A stretch of 64,000 bases of DNA, from the NCBI RefSeq assembly GCF_965232525.1, contig NZ_OZ246980.1:2108001-2172000 (forward strand), in the 5' to 3' direction. The notes beneath the pieces are model-generated. The model did no database searches, was not told where the DNA came from, and saw only the letters and a list, made by a program, of their open reading frames with translations. The DNA comes from Bauldia sp965232525. Lineage in GTDB: Bacteria > Pseudomonadota > Alphaproteobacteria > Rhizobiales > Kaistiaceae. Both the position numbers and the translations under genes were made by a program. Shown one piece after another: positions 36,808 to 46,200 of this stretch; positions within the stretch are counted from its first letter, which is position 1, and each line of letters begins with the position of its first letter.

Positions 36808-37560
36808 TCACCGTCCAAGGTACACCTCGATCACCTTCGGATCACCCGAGACGTGGTCAATCGAGCCTTCAGACAGCACCGATCCTTCGTTAAGGACCGT
36901 GACCTTGACGTCAAGCGCGCGGACGAAGGCCATGTCGTGTTCGACCACCACCACCGATTTCTCCTGGGCGATGTCCTTGAGGAGATCGGCGGTCGCCTCG
37001 GTCTCCGCGTCGGTCATGCCCGCGGCGGGCTCGTCAACCAGCAGGAGCTTCGGCTCCTGGGCGAGCAGCATACCGATCTCCAGCCACTGTTTCTGGCCGT
37101 GGCTGAGATTGGCCGCTTTCTCGCGGGCTTGAGATTCGAGGCGGATGATGCCGAGCAACTCCTCGATCCGGGCGTGCTCCTTAGGGCCATCGGGCTGAAA
37201 TAATGCACTGAGGGGATCGCGGCGCCCGGCCAGTGCGAGCTCGAGATTGTCCCAGACGGTCTGCTGTTCGAACACGGTCGGCTTCTGGAACTTGCGCCCG
37301 ATGCCGAGTTCGGCGATCGCGGCCTCATCGAGCTTTGTCAGGTCGATGTCGCCGTCGAATAGGATTGTGCCGAAGTCTGGCCGGGTCTTGCCGGTCACGA
37401 CGTCCATCATAGTTGTCTTGCCGGCGCCGTTCGGGCCAATGATCGCCCGCATCTCGCCTTTGTCGATGAACAGCGACAACTCGTTCAGTGCTTTGAAGCC
37501 ATCAAACGAGACGGATACGCCGTCGATGTAGAGCAGCGCGTCGGTTTCTTTGGGCGCCAT
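36808..37560 (-). CDS. urtD: urea ABC transporter ATPase UrtD
   Basis: A 250-residue LivG-type ATPase. Walker A IGPNGAGKTTMMDVVTGKTRP, the GIGRKFQKPTVFEQQTVWDNLELAL stretch, the signature LSHGQKQWLEIGMLL (SHGQKQWLE is typical for UrtD) and Walker B LLLVDEPAAGMTDAE are all clear. ATG 37560 lies 4 bp after the urtC stop in operon order. A longer frame runs into urtC but is not UrtD-like. The gap to the TerB-like gene is about 170 bp. Confidence 0.95.
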   Translation of the reverse strand: MAPKETDALLYIDGVSVSFDGFKALNELSLFIDKGEMRAIIGPNGAGKTTMMDVVTGKTRPDFGTILFDGDIDLTKLDEAAIAELGIGRKFQKPTVFEQQTVWDNLELALAGRRDPLSALFQPDGPKEHARIEELLGIIRLESQAREKAANLSHGQKQWLEIGMLLAQEPKLLLVDEPAAGMTDAETEATADLLKDIAQEKSVVVVEHDMAFVRALDVKVTVLNEGSVLSEGSIDHVSGDPKVIEVYLGR

Positions 37561-37564
37561 CGGT

Positions 37565-38755
37565 TTACTCTGCCGCTTCCGGGTTGAGCCGGCCGCCGGG
37601 CGGACCGTCGGGTCGCGAGGGGGCAACGCCCGACTCCGCCCTGGCCGATGATCGTCGCTGGGCGAGCGCCGACCAGCCATCGGCGATGGTGCCGACAATC
37701 CCCTTAGGCAGGAACAGGGTGACGGCGATGAACAGACCACCGAGAGCGAACAGCCAATAGGGTGCGAGGGCGCCAGTGGTGAACCAGGTCTTGGCGAAGT
37801 TGACGACGATCGCACCGACGATCGGCCCGACCAGCAGGCCGCGACCACCGACGGCCGCCCACACCACGACCTCGATCGAGTTAGCCGGTTCAAATTCACT
37901 CGGATTGATGATGCCGACCTGGGGCACATAGAGGGCACCGGCGATTCCGGCCGTGCACGCGGACAGGGTCCAGACCAGGAGTTTGTAGTGCTCGACCCGA
38001 TAACCCAGGAACCGGGTCCGACTCTCCGCATCACGGATTGCCACCAGCACCTTGCCGCACCGGGAAGCCAGAATCGCCTTGAACAGGATATAGGCGAGAG
38101 CCAGGACCAAGGCGGACGCGGCGAACAGGGCGGCGCGTGTTTCCGGTGCCTGGATGTCGAAGCCGAGGATGTCCTTGAAATCGGTCAGACCGTTGTTGCC
38201 GCCGAATCCGAGATTGTTGCGGAAGAAACCGAGCATCAGGGCGAAGGTCATCGCTTGGGTGATGATCGACAGATAGACGCCGGTGACGCGGCTGCGGAAG
38301 GCGAACCAGCCGAACACGAAGGCAAGCAACCCCGGCACCAGCACCACCATCAGCAGGGCATACGGAAAGTGCTGGAAGCCGTACCAGGCGACCGGGAGTT
38401 CGGGCCAGTTGAGAAAGACCATGAAGTCGGGGAGCACCGGGTCGCCATACACGCCGCGCGAGCCGATCTGACGCATCAGGTACATGCCCATGGCGTAGCC
38501 GCCGAGGGCGAAGAAGGCAGCGTGCCCGAGGGAGAGAATCCCGCAGAAACCCCAGATCAACCCGACCGACATCGCCAGCAGGGCGTAGGTCAGATACTTG
38601 CCGACCAACGGCACGGCATAGTCAGGAACGTGGAAAGGACTGTCGGTTGACGTGGAGAGGTTGAGTACCGGGACGGCCACGGCTGCGGCAACCAGCAAAC
38701 CCACGACGATGACGGTGTTGCGATCGAAGCCGTTGCGGAAGAACGATCCGATCAT
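37565..38755 (-). CDS. urtC: urea ABC transporter permease UrtC
   Basis: A 396-residue LivM-type inner-membrane permease with about ten hydrophobic segments. YLTYALLAMSVGLIWGFCGILSLGHAAFFALGGYAMGMYLMRQIG and NNGLTDFKDILGFDI are characteristic of UrtC. Its C-terminal 45 residues after the last helix are Ser/Arg/Pro-rich and likely disordered. The ATG at 38755 overlaps the urtB stop in ATGA. It forms a heterodimeric channel with UrtB. Confidence 0.95.
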   Translation of the reverse strand: MIGSFFRNGFDRNTVIVVGLLVAAAVAVPVLNLSTSTDSPFHVPDYAVPLVGKYLTYALLAMSVGLIWGFCGILSLGHAAFFALGGYAMGMYLMRQIGSRGVYGDPVLPDFMVFLNWPELPVAWYGFQHFPYALLMVVLVPGLLAFVFGWFAFRSRVTGVYLSIITQAMTFALMLGFFRNNLGFGGNNGLTDFKDILGFDIQAPETRAALFAASALVLALAYILFKAILASRCGKVLVAIRDAESRTRFLGYRVEHYKLLVWTLSACTAGIAGALYVPQVGIINPSEFEPANSIEVVVWAAVGGRGLLVGPIVGAIVVNFAKTWFTTGALAPYWLFALGGLFIAVTLFLPKGIVGTIADGWSALAQRRSSARAESGVAPSRPDGPPGGRLNPEAAE

Positions 38756-40356
38756 GCTTCGACTGCCCGGCCCCGCAGCGCAAACAGACCGCGTGGGCGC
38801 TTCTGGATAAACAGGATGATGAAGACGAGCACCAGGATCTTGCCGAGCACGGCACCGGCGTAGGGCTCGAGGAACTTGTTGGCGATGCCCAGCGAAAAGG
38901 CGCCGACCAGCGTGCCCCACAGGTTCCCGACCCCGCCGAAGACCACCACCATGAACGAGTCGATGATGTAGCTCTGGCCGAGATTGGGGCTGACATTGTC
39001 AATCTGCGACAGCGCGACGCCGGCCATGCCGGCGATACCGGACCCGAGGCCGAAGGTCAGTGCGTCGACCCATGGTGTGCGGATGCCCATGGCGCTTGCC
39101 ATCGCCCGGTTCTGGGTGACCGCGCGCATCTGCAGGCCGAGCGACGTGCGCTTCAGCACCACGAGCAAGGCGGCGAAGACGATGATCGCGAAAATGATGA
39201 TTGCCAGCCGGTTGTAGGTGATCTGGATCAGGCCGAGCTCGAACGAACCGGACATCCATGACGGTGTGCCGACTTCGCGATTGGTGGGACCGAAGATGGT
39301 ACGCACCGCCTGCTGCAAGATCAGTGAGATGCCCCACGTTGCAAGTAGGGTCTCCAGCGGCCGACCATAGAGGTAGCGGATCACGCCGCGCTCGATGGCG
39401 ATGCCGACCGCACCGGCGACCAGGAAGGCCAGCGGAATCGCGAGAAACAGTGAAGAGTCGAACAGGCCCGGTGCGTTGGTGCGGATGATCTCCTGAACGA
39501 CGAAGGTAGTATAGGCGCCAATCATCACCATCTCGCCATGGGCCATGTTGATCACGCCCATGACGCCGAAGGTGATGGCGAGGCCGATCGCCGCGAGCAG
39601 CAGCACCGACCCGAGCGACAGGCCGAACCAGACATTTTGGATCGCGTCCCAGAAGGCGAGTTCTTCCTCGATGCTGGCGACGGCCGCGGCGGCGCGCTCA
39701 CTGATGGCGCCTTCGATCTCGGTCAGCGGTATCAGCAGGGACAAGGCATCGCGGCCGCTGCGGGCTTCGATGACCTCAATCGCCGCGATCTTGTCGGCTT
39801 CGGCGAAGTCGGAATTGAGGATAGCGGCGGCGCGCGCTTCGCGCATCAACTGGGCGAGCGCCTCGTCCTCTTCGGCCGCCATCGCGGTTTCAATCAATTC
39901 GATGGCGCTTGGATCGCGACTTTGGAATACGGCCTCGACGGCGGCGCGCCGAACGGTTGCGTCGGGGCTCATCAACGTCAACCCGCCAAGCGCGGTACGG
40001 ATGGATCGCCGCAGCCGATTGTTGACCCGGACCTTGTCGATCGCACCCGAGGACAGGGTCTCGACGGTTTCGCCCGACAGAGGGTCGATCAGGACGTAGC
40101 TTCGGCCGTCCTTCTCGGTGATGAACACGGCGCCGTCGGACTTCCGTGCGTAGACGTCGCCTTCGGCAAGCGCCTCCAACACCGGCGCCACGGCCGGGTC
40201 GCCGGTGGCGGCCAGCGCGCCGATCTGGGCTTCGGTTTCCGCGTAGCCGCCTTCGGCGAGCCCATCGATGAGGATGCGCAGATCCGCCGCTTGTACGGCC
40301 GCCGCGAGCATAAATGACAAGCAGAACGCACCGACGAAGCGAATGAGTTTCAGCAT
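38752..40356 (-). CDS. urtB: urea ABC transporter permease UrtB
   Basis: A 534-residue protein with a signal peptide (residues 1-23), a helical periplasmic-type N-terminal region of about 210 residues with HEAT-like pairs, and then a LivH-type permease with AIGLAITFGVMGVINMAHGEMVMIGAYTTFV and LGSGIAGMAGVALSQIDNVSPNLGQ. The long N-terminal domain is typical for UrtB and distinguishes it from LivH. It is 78 bp after urtA, with a terminator-like hairpin in between. Confidence 0.95.
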   Translation of the reverse strand: MLKLIRFVGAFCLSFMLAAAVQAADLRILIDGLAEGGYAETEAQIGALAATGDPAVAPVLEALAEGDVYARKSDGAVFITEKDGRSYVLIDPLSGETVETLSSGAIDKVRVNNRLRRSIRTALGGLTLMSPDATVRRAAVEAVFQSRDPSAIELIETAMAAEEDEALAQLMREARAAAILNSDFAEADKIAAIEVIEARSGRDALSLLIPLTEIEGAISERAAAAVASIEEELAFWDAIQNVWFGLSLGSVLLLAAIGLAITFGVMGVINMAHGEMVMIGAYTTFVVQEIIRTNAPGLFDSSLFLAIPLAFLVAGAVGIAIERGVIRYLYGRPLETLLATWGISLILQQAVRTIFGPTNREVGTPSWMSGSFELGLIQITYNRLAIIIFAIIVFAALLVVLKRTSLGLQMRAVTQNRAMASAMGIRTPWVDALTFGLGSGIAGMAGVALSQIDNVSPNLGQSYIIDSFMVVVFGGVGNLWGTLVGAFSLGIANKFLEPYAGAVLGKILVLVFIILFIQKRPRGLFALRGRAVEA

Positions 40357-40388
40357 CTGCTCGGCTGCCTTGGTCCCAAGGGCGGTGG

Positions 40389-40418
40389 AAAAAAGAGGCC
40401 GGCGCGTTCGCCGGCCTC
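40389..40418 (-). terminator. rho-independent terminator between urtA and urtB
   Basis: On the minus strand, GAGGCCGGCG and its complement form a perfect 10-bp stem with a 4-nt loop, followed directly by six T. This is a strong intrinsic terminator just after urtA, so only part of the transcripts would read into urtB. It would give excess binding protein over channel subunits. Confidence 0.85.
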
Positions 40419-40434
40419 AAGGCATCGCAGACGC

Positions 40435-41745
40435 TTACGATCCTCCTTTACCGCCACACTCGCCGGTCGCGATGTTGAAGTTGCCGCAGGACATCGGCGC
40501 CCGCCAATTGGCGATCAGATCCCTGGAGTCGGGGAGGTAGTCGGACCATTCGTCGCCAACCACCAGGCCGGGGGTTTCCCAAACGACCTCGAACTGGCCG
40601 TCGTCCTGGATCTCGCCAATCAGCACTGGCTTGGTCAGATGGTGATTGGCCATCATGGTCGCGTAACCACCGGTGAGGTTCGGCACCGACACGCCAATCA
40701 GCGCGTCGATTACCGTGTCGGCATCGGTGGTTCCTGCCTTCTCGACGGCCTCAACCCACATGTTGAAGCCGATGTAGTGGGCTTCCATCGGATCGTTCGT
40801 CACCCGGTCTTCGTCGCCGATGAAGGCTTGCCAGGTCTCGATGAACTCGGCGTTTTCCGGCGTATCGACGCTCTGGAAATAGTTCCAGGCGGCGAGATGG
40901 CCGACCAGCGGCTCGGTGTCGATGCCTGCGAGTTCTTCCTCGCCGACTGAGAACGCGACGACCGGGATGTCGGCGGCATCGATGCCCTGGTTGGCGAGCT
41001 CCTTGTAGAACGGCACGTTGGCATCGCCGTTGATGGTCGAAACCACGGCGGTTTTCTTGCCGGCCGAGCCGAAGTCCTTGATGCCCGAGACGATCGTCTG
41101 CCAGTCGGCATGGCCGAACGGCGTGTAATTGATGGTGATGTCTTCGTCGGCGACACCTTTGCTCTTGAGGTAGGCCTCGAGAATCTTGTTGGTGGTGCGC
41201 GGATAGACGTAGTCGGTGCCTTCGAGCACCCAGCGCTCGACGCCCTCTTCATTCATCAGATAGTCGACGGCCGGGATCGCCTGCTGATTCGGCGCGGCGC
41301 CGGTGTAGAAGATGTTGCGCTGGCTTTCCTCGCCCTCGTACTGAACCGGATAAAACACGACGGTGTTCAGTTCCTCGGCGACCGGCAGGATCGATTTCCG
41401 CGATACCGACGTCCAGCAGCAGAAAACGACGTCGACCTCTTCCGCCGAGACCAGATCGCGCATCTTCTCTGCGAAGAGCGGCCAGTCCGAAGCAGGGTCG
41501 ACGACGACCGGTTCAAGCTGCTTACCGAGGACACCGCCCTTCTTGTTCTGCTCCTCGATCAGCATCAGCATGACGTCTTTCAACGTCGTTTCCGAAATCG
41601 CCATCGTGCCCGACAGCGAGTGCAGCACGCCGACCTTGATGGTCTCGTCGTCCGCCGACGCTGACAGCGGCCCAGCCAACACCGTCCCCGCGCCGAGTGC
41701 GCCGGCGAGCGCCAGCCCTCGTACACTTCCCCAATCCATGACCAT
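40435..41745 (-). CDS. urtA: urea ABC transporter substrate-binding protein UrtA
   Basis: A 436-residue periplasmic binding protein. A signal peptide (GLALAGALGAGTVLAGPLSASA) precedes DDETIKVGVLHSLSGTMAISETTLKDVMLMLIEEQNKKGGV, the UrtA hallmark. VFCCWTSVSRKSILPVAEELNTVVFYPVQYEGEE and MEAHYIGFNMWVEAVEKAGTTDADTV are also typical. ATG 41745 follows AGGAG; the longer frame to 41925 is not protein-like. The C-terminus CGNFNIATGECGGKGGS carries two Cys that may bond. It is the first urt gene, transcribed away from the RND adaptor. Confidence 0.95.
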   Translation of the reverse strand: MVMDWGSVRGLALAGALGAGTVLAGPLSASADDETIKVGVLHSLSGTMAISETTLKDVMLMLIEEQNKKGGVLGKQLEPVVVDPASDWPLFAEKMRDLVSAEEVDVVFCCWTSVSRKSILPVAEELNTVVFYPVQYEGEESQRNIFYTGAAPNQQAIPAVDYLMNEEGVERWVLEGTDYVYPRTTNKILEAYLKSKGVADEDITINYTPFGHADWQTIVSGIKDFGSAGKKTAVVSTINGDANVPFYKELANQGIDAADIPVVAFSVGEEELAGIDTEPLVGHLAAWNYFQSVDTPENAEFIETWQAFIGDEDRVTNDPMEAHYIGFNMWVEAVEKAGTTDADTVIDALIGVSVPNLTGGYATMMANHHLTKPVLIGEIQDDGQFEVVWETPGLVVGDEWSDYLPDSRDLIANWRAPMSCGNFNIATGECGGKGGS

Positions 41746-42063
41746 AGAACTCGTTCTCCTGTGATTTGGCGCGTCCCTGTGCGCCGCGCAGCAATTCACA
41801 GTGTTCAAGAAGCGTACCAAGACGATTGGAGGCGCTTCATTTGCAGATTCTCGGCTGGGATAGGACACTCTCGTTGGGGCGGGCTCGAAATGCGGGCCAT
41901 CCATTGTGGCATAAACAAGGAGCATCTGCCTATTTTGTAATCATATCTTGGATATGCATAGAAGATAGGCATGAACCCTCACTGGTGTTGTGGCACCAAT
42001 CAGCCGCACTAGGATGTGGTGCAGGACGACATCGGGCAGCGCGGGCGAGGCGGGGTCATCGGC
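41746..42063. other. 318-bp divergent intergenic region
   Basis: No gene is supported here. It holds the urtA upstream region on one side and the adaptor-lipoprotein upstream region on the other. The middle (about 41920-41975) is AT-richer and contains the concentric dyad listed separately. A TGGTG/CACCA pair lies at 41983-41998. No canonical sigma-54 or NtrC site was convincing. Confidence 0.5.
41927..41971. promoter_or_regulatory. 45-bp concentric dyad upstream of urtA
   Basis: Outer arms TGCCTAT (41927-41933) and ATAGGCA (41965-41971) and inner arms CATATC (41942-41947) and GATATG (41951-41956) share the same centre at 41949, with 8-bp spacers on both sides. Two nested inverted repeats with one axis suggest cooperative regulator binding or a cruciform. 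It lies about 180 bp upstream of urtA. Confidence 0.5.
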
Positions 42064-43143
42064 ATGGCAACGAGAACGGTTGCGCCATTGGCGGCTTCGG
42101 CGGTCGTGTTCGCCGTGTTCCTGAGCGCTTGCGGTCGGGCGCCGACCGTCGAGACCGCTGAGATCACTGAGACCGCTTTCCAGCCGCCGCCAACGTTCGA
42201 CGCGACGGTGGAGTCCGATACTATCGTCGACCTGTCGTTCCCGATCGCCGGTACGGTCAAAGCCATCGTTGTCGATGCCGAAGGGGCGGTGAGCGCAGGC
42301 GAGCCCGTCGCGCGCCTCGATCCGGCACCGGTCGAAGGCGCCATCCGCGATGCGGAAGCCGAGCTCCAGAAGGCACGTGACGCGTTGGCCGCCAAAGAGG
42401 CGGATATCCAACGCCTCGGTCTGCTCGAGGGCGAGCCTGTCCCGCCACCGGATCCGGAGCAACTTCAGCAGGAGCTGGAGGCGGTCCAATTGCGAGTCGA
42501 CGAGGCCCGCGTCGCGCTCGAAGCGACCCGGCGTCTGATCGGTGATACCGAAATCCTCGCGCCCTTCGATGGGGTGGTTGCCACGATCGCCACCGCCGCG
42601 TTCAACTCGGTGGGGGCCGGGGAGACGGTCGCGACCGCCTACGCTTGGGACAGCGTCGGTGTGTCGCTCGATCTGGCTGAGCCCGACCTCGAACGAATCG
42701 GCGTCAACGAGGCGGTGTCGATCGCAATTCCGGACATCGACCTGACCGTGGACGGCACGGTCGCCGCGATCGCCGCAGACGAAACCGAAAGCGGCGGCAC
42801 CGTTGTCGGCTGGGTGAGTCTCATGGTCATTCCCGACACGATCCGCACCGGGATGAAAGCTACTGTCACGGTGATCGAGCCCGGTCCGCCCGAAGCGATC
42901 GGCGTGTTCGTGCCCTTGTCGGCGATCATTGCCGGGAGCGATGGCGGTTCCGATTCGGTGTTCAAATACGACAGCACTTCCGAGACAGTGACAAAGGTGG
43001 ACGTGACCGTCGGCGAAAAGCGTGACAATGCGGCAGTCGTTAGCAACGGGCTCGCGATTGGCGATGTCGTCGTCACAGGGGTCGTCGACGGCGCCGTCTC
43101 GTCCCTGAGCGATGACGAATCGGTTTCGGTCGCGACGCAGTAA
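42064..43143 (+). CDS. HlyD/RND-type periplasmic adaptor lipoprotein
   Basis: A 359-residue membrane fusion protein. The lipobox LSAC ends at Cys23, so it should be lipidated. DLSFPIAGTVKAIVVDAEGAVSAGEPVARLDP is the first half of the lipoyl domain; an alpha-hairpin coiled coil (EAELQKARDALAAKEADIQRL ... LQQELEAVQLRVDEARVALEATRRL) follows, then EILAPFDGVVATI closes the lipoyl domain and a beta-barrel domain ends the protein. No RND pump or outer-membrane channel gene is adjacent. The family role is to bridge a pump and TolC-like channel. Confidence 0.87.
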   Translation: MATRTVAPLAASAVVFAVFLSACGRAPTVETAEITETAFQPPPTFDATVESDTIVDLSFPIAGTVKAIVVDAEGAVSAGEPVARLDPAPVEGAIRDAEAELQKARDALAAKEADIQRLGLLEGEPVPPPDPEQLQQELEAVQLRVDEARVALEATRRLIGDTEILAPFDGVVATIATAAFNSVGAGETVATAYAWDSVGVSLDLAEPDLERIGVNEAVSIAIPDIDLTVDGTVAAIAADETESGGTVVGWVSLMVIPDTIRTGMKATVTVIEPGPPEAIGVFVPLSAIIAGSDGGSDSVFKYDSTSETVTKVDVTVGEKRDNAAVVSNGLAIGDVVVTGVVDGAVSSLSDDESVSVATQ

Positions 43144-43256
43144 CGGTCCGGTCGAAACGGTTGTGACGGTGTGATCCAGTCGCTTTACCCGCCTTCGCTC
43201 AACGCATAGAGTTCGGCCCGTCCCCGGGGCGGGACGGCAGCGGGAGGAAGCGATCC

Positions 43257-46200
43257 ATGCGCGACGTCGTCCGTTCGGTAACCTGTGCCATCGCCGTTTT
43301 GGCGCTCTCAGGATTGGCCGCCTCGGCCGAACCGAGGATCATCGAAACCGAAAACGCCGACTACACTGGCTTCGACCATACGACCCTACAGGATACGACC
43401 CTGGAGGCCTGCCACAGCGCGTGTCTCGCCGACGATCGCTGCAAGGCCTTCACGTTCAACACCAGCGCCAACTGGTGCTTCCTCAAGTCCGACTTCAGCG
43501 CCCTCACCTTTGCGGAAGGTGCGGTCGCCGGTCGGGTCGTCGACGCGATCGACCTGACGCCGGGGCTTCAGGACCAGCGGCTGGCGATGCTCGAGTTCGT
43601 GCCCGATGCCTACCTCGATGAGGCTCGGTCGCTGGTGGTTTCGCTGCCCGCACGGTTTGACGCCGCCGGGGCCGGGTATGAGTCGCTTCGCGAGGAGGCC
43701 GCCCAAGCCTACCGCAACGCAGACTATAGCGGTGCAGCGATCTTCGCCGGGCGGGCGCTGTCGGTGGCGGACGACGACTCCGGTTTGTGGCTCGATTTCG
43801 CCGCCGCCAGCGTTGCGCGCACGCCGCAGAACTGGTCCGACCGTCGGGCGGCCTACGCCGATGGAACGGCGGCGGCGATCAACGCCTATGTCCGCGCCGA
43901 CGAACCGATCAAAGAGGCGAGCGCGTTAGCGTTGATGGGGGACGGCTTCCGGTTGCGGGAAGTCTGGAAGCCGGCCTATCGCGCCTACCGAGCCAGCCTC
44001 GCTATTCGGGAGAACAACTCGGTTCGCCGAGCCTATGAAGACGTGATCGCCGAGCACGGGTTCCGCGTGGCGTCGCACGAGGTCGATGCCGACGTCGCCA
44101 ACCCCAGGATTTGCGTCACCTTTTCGGACGACCTGCCGGTGAACCGGCCGGAACTCGCCGACTTTGTCACGGTGGAACCGTCGGCAGGGTTAGCGATCGA
44201 GCGGGAGACCCGGCAGATCTGCATCGACGGCGTGGCGCACGGTACCCGCTACGCGGTACGCTTGCGCAATGGTCTCCCGGCGGCCGACGGCGAGGTACTG
44301 GAGCGTCCAGTCAGCCTCGACATTTTCGTTCGCGACCGGGCCCCCTGGGTCGGGTTCGCAGGTAACGCTTACGTTTTGCCGGCCGGCGACGATGCCACCA
44401 TCCCGCTGGCTTCGGTCAACGCCGATGTCGCCGAAGCCGTGGTCTACCGGATCGGCGAGCGCGGGCTCGCCGGCGCGTTGCGCGACAACCAGTTCCTCCG
44501 GGCGCTGGCGCCCTACGCCGCTCAGACGATTGCGCGCGAACAGGGCGAGAAAGTCTGGGAAGGCGAAGTCCTCATCGACTCGGAGCTCAACCAGACCGTG
44601 ACGACGGCGATCCCGATCGGTGAGGCGGTGGAAACGATGCGACCGGGCGTCTACGCCATCACCGCCCGTGCCGAGCTCGATCCGAACGAGTGGGGGACGT
44701 TCGCTACCCAATGGTTCATCGTTTCCGATCTGGGGCTGACGACGCTCACCGGCAGCGACGGTGTTCATGTCTTCGTCCGCTCGCTGTCGACGGCCGAACC
44801 GGTTACCGACGCGACGCTGCGACTGGTTGCCACCAATAACGACATCCTGGGCGAGGCGGTGACGAACGACACCGGCTACGCCGTATTCGCGCCCGGCCTG
44901 GCGCGTGGGACCGGCGGCGCGACGCCACAAATGGTCGACGTATCGACCGCGGCGGGTGACTACGCCTTCCTCGATCTCGCCCGCGCGGCGTTCGACCTTT
45001 CCGATCGTGGTGTGGAAGGACGGCCGGCGCCGGGTCCGCTGGACGTTTTCATCACCACCGAACGCGGAATCTACCGGCCGGGCGAAACTGTGCATCTCAC
45101 CGCGCTAGTCCGCGATGCCCAGGCGATCGCCGTTCCCGGCCTGCCGATCACGCTGGTGATCGAGCGGCCGGATGGTGTCGAATACCTCAACGACACGCTG
45201 TCCGACGCGGGCCTCGGCGGCTACTCGATCTCGATTCCGCTCGAAGACAGCGCCATGCGCGGATCGTGGCGGGCGAAACTCTACGCCGATCCCGAGGGCT
45301 CGCCGCTGGCCGAAGCCGCGATCCTGGTCGAGGACTTCGTTCCCGAGCGCTTGGCCTTCACCTTGTCGAGCGACGCGACGGCCTTCACCGAAGACGCGCC
45401 AGTCGCCGTCGATCTCGAGGCGCGGTATCTCTATGGCGCGCCGGCACCGGGCCTGTCCGTGGACGGCGACATTGAGGTCCGGGCGTCCGGCTCGCGCGAC
45501 GGCTTTTCGGGCTACCGTTTTGGCCTCGCCGACGATCCGGTCCGTCCGCTCCGGCGTCCCATCGATCTGGTCGCGACAACCGACACGACTGGCCACGCCA
45601 CGCTCGACGTTGGCCTTCCCGATCCGCTGCCGGTGACGACGCGCCCGCTTGCCGGCAAGGCGATCGTGCGGCTGACCGATACCAACGGACGGGCGGTGGA
45701 GCGGACGCTGGATCTACCGGTGACGCCATCGGCGGCGATGATCGGCGTCAAGCCGCAATTCGATGGCGACGAAGTCGATGAGGGATCGACGGTCGGCTTC
45801 GACGTTGTTTTGGTGTCGCCGGACGGTGCGCGCCTCGGCGGCGAAACACTGTCGTGGCAGCTCGACCGGATCGAAACCGAGTATCAGTGGTACCGGACCG
45901 GGGGGAACTGGAACTACGAACTGATCACCATCCCACGGCGCGTTGCGTCAGGCGAGGTCGCCACCGATGCAGCGGCTTCCGTTCCGGTCTCGACTAATGT
46001 CGACTGGGGACGGTACCGACTGACGGTCGAACGGTCGGGCGCTGTGCCGGCGGCGACCAGCGTCGACTTCCGCGCCGGCTGGGCGATCGCCGCCGCAGGG
46101 TCGGAGACCCCGGACGTGCTGGCGGTGGCCCTGGACAAGCCAGCCTACCGCGCCGGTGATACAGCCAAGCTGCGCCTCGATCCGCGGTTTGCCGGCGTCG

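Noticed and set aside
41746..42063. Sigma-54 promoter or NtrC site for the urt operon
   Set aside because: Only partial matches (TGGCAC without a correctly spaced TTGC; GCAC and GGTGC at the wrong distance).
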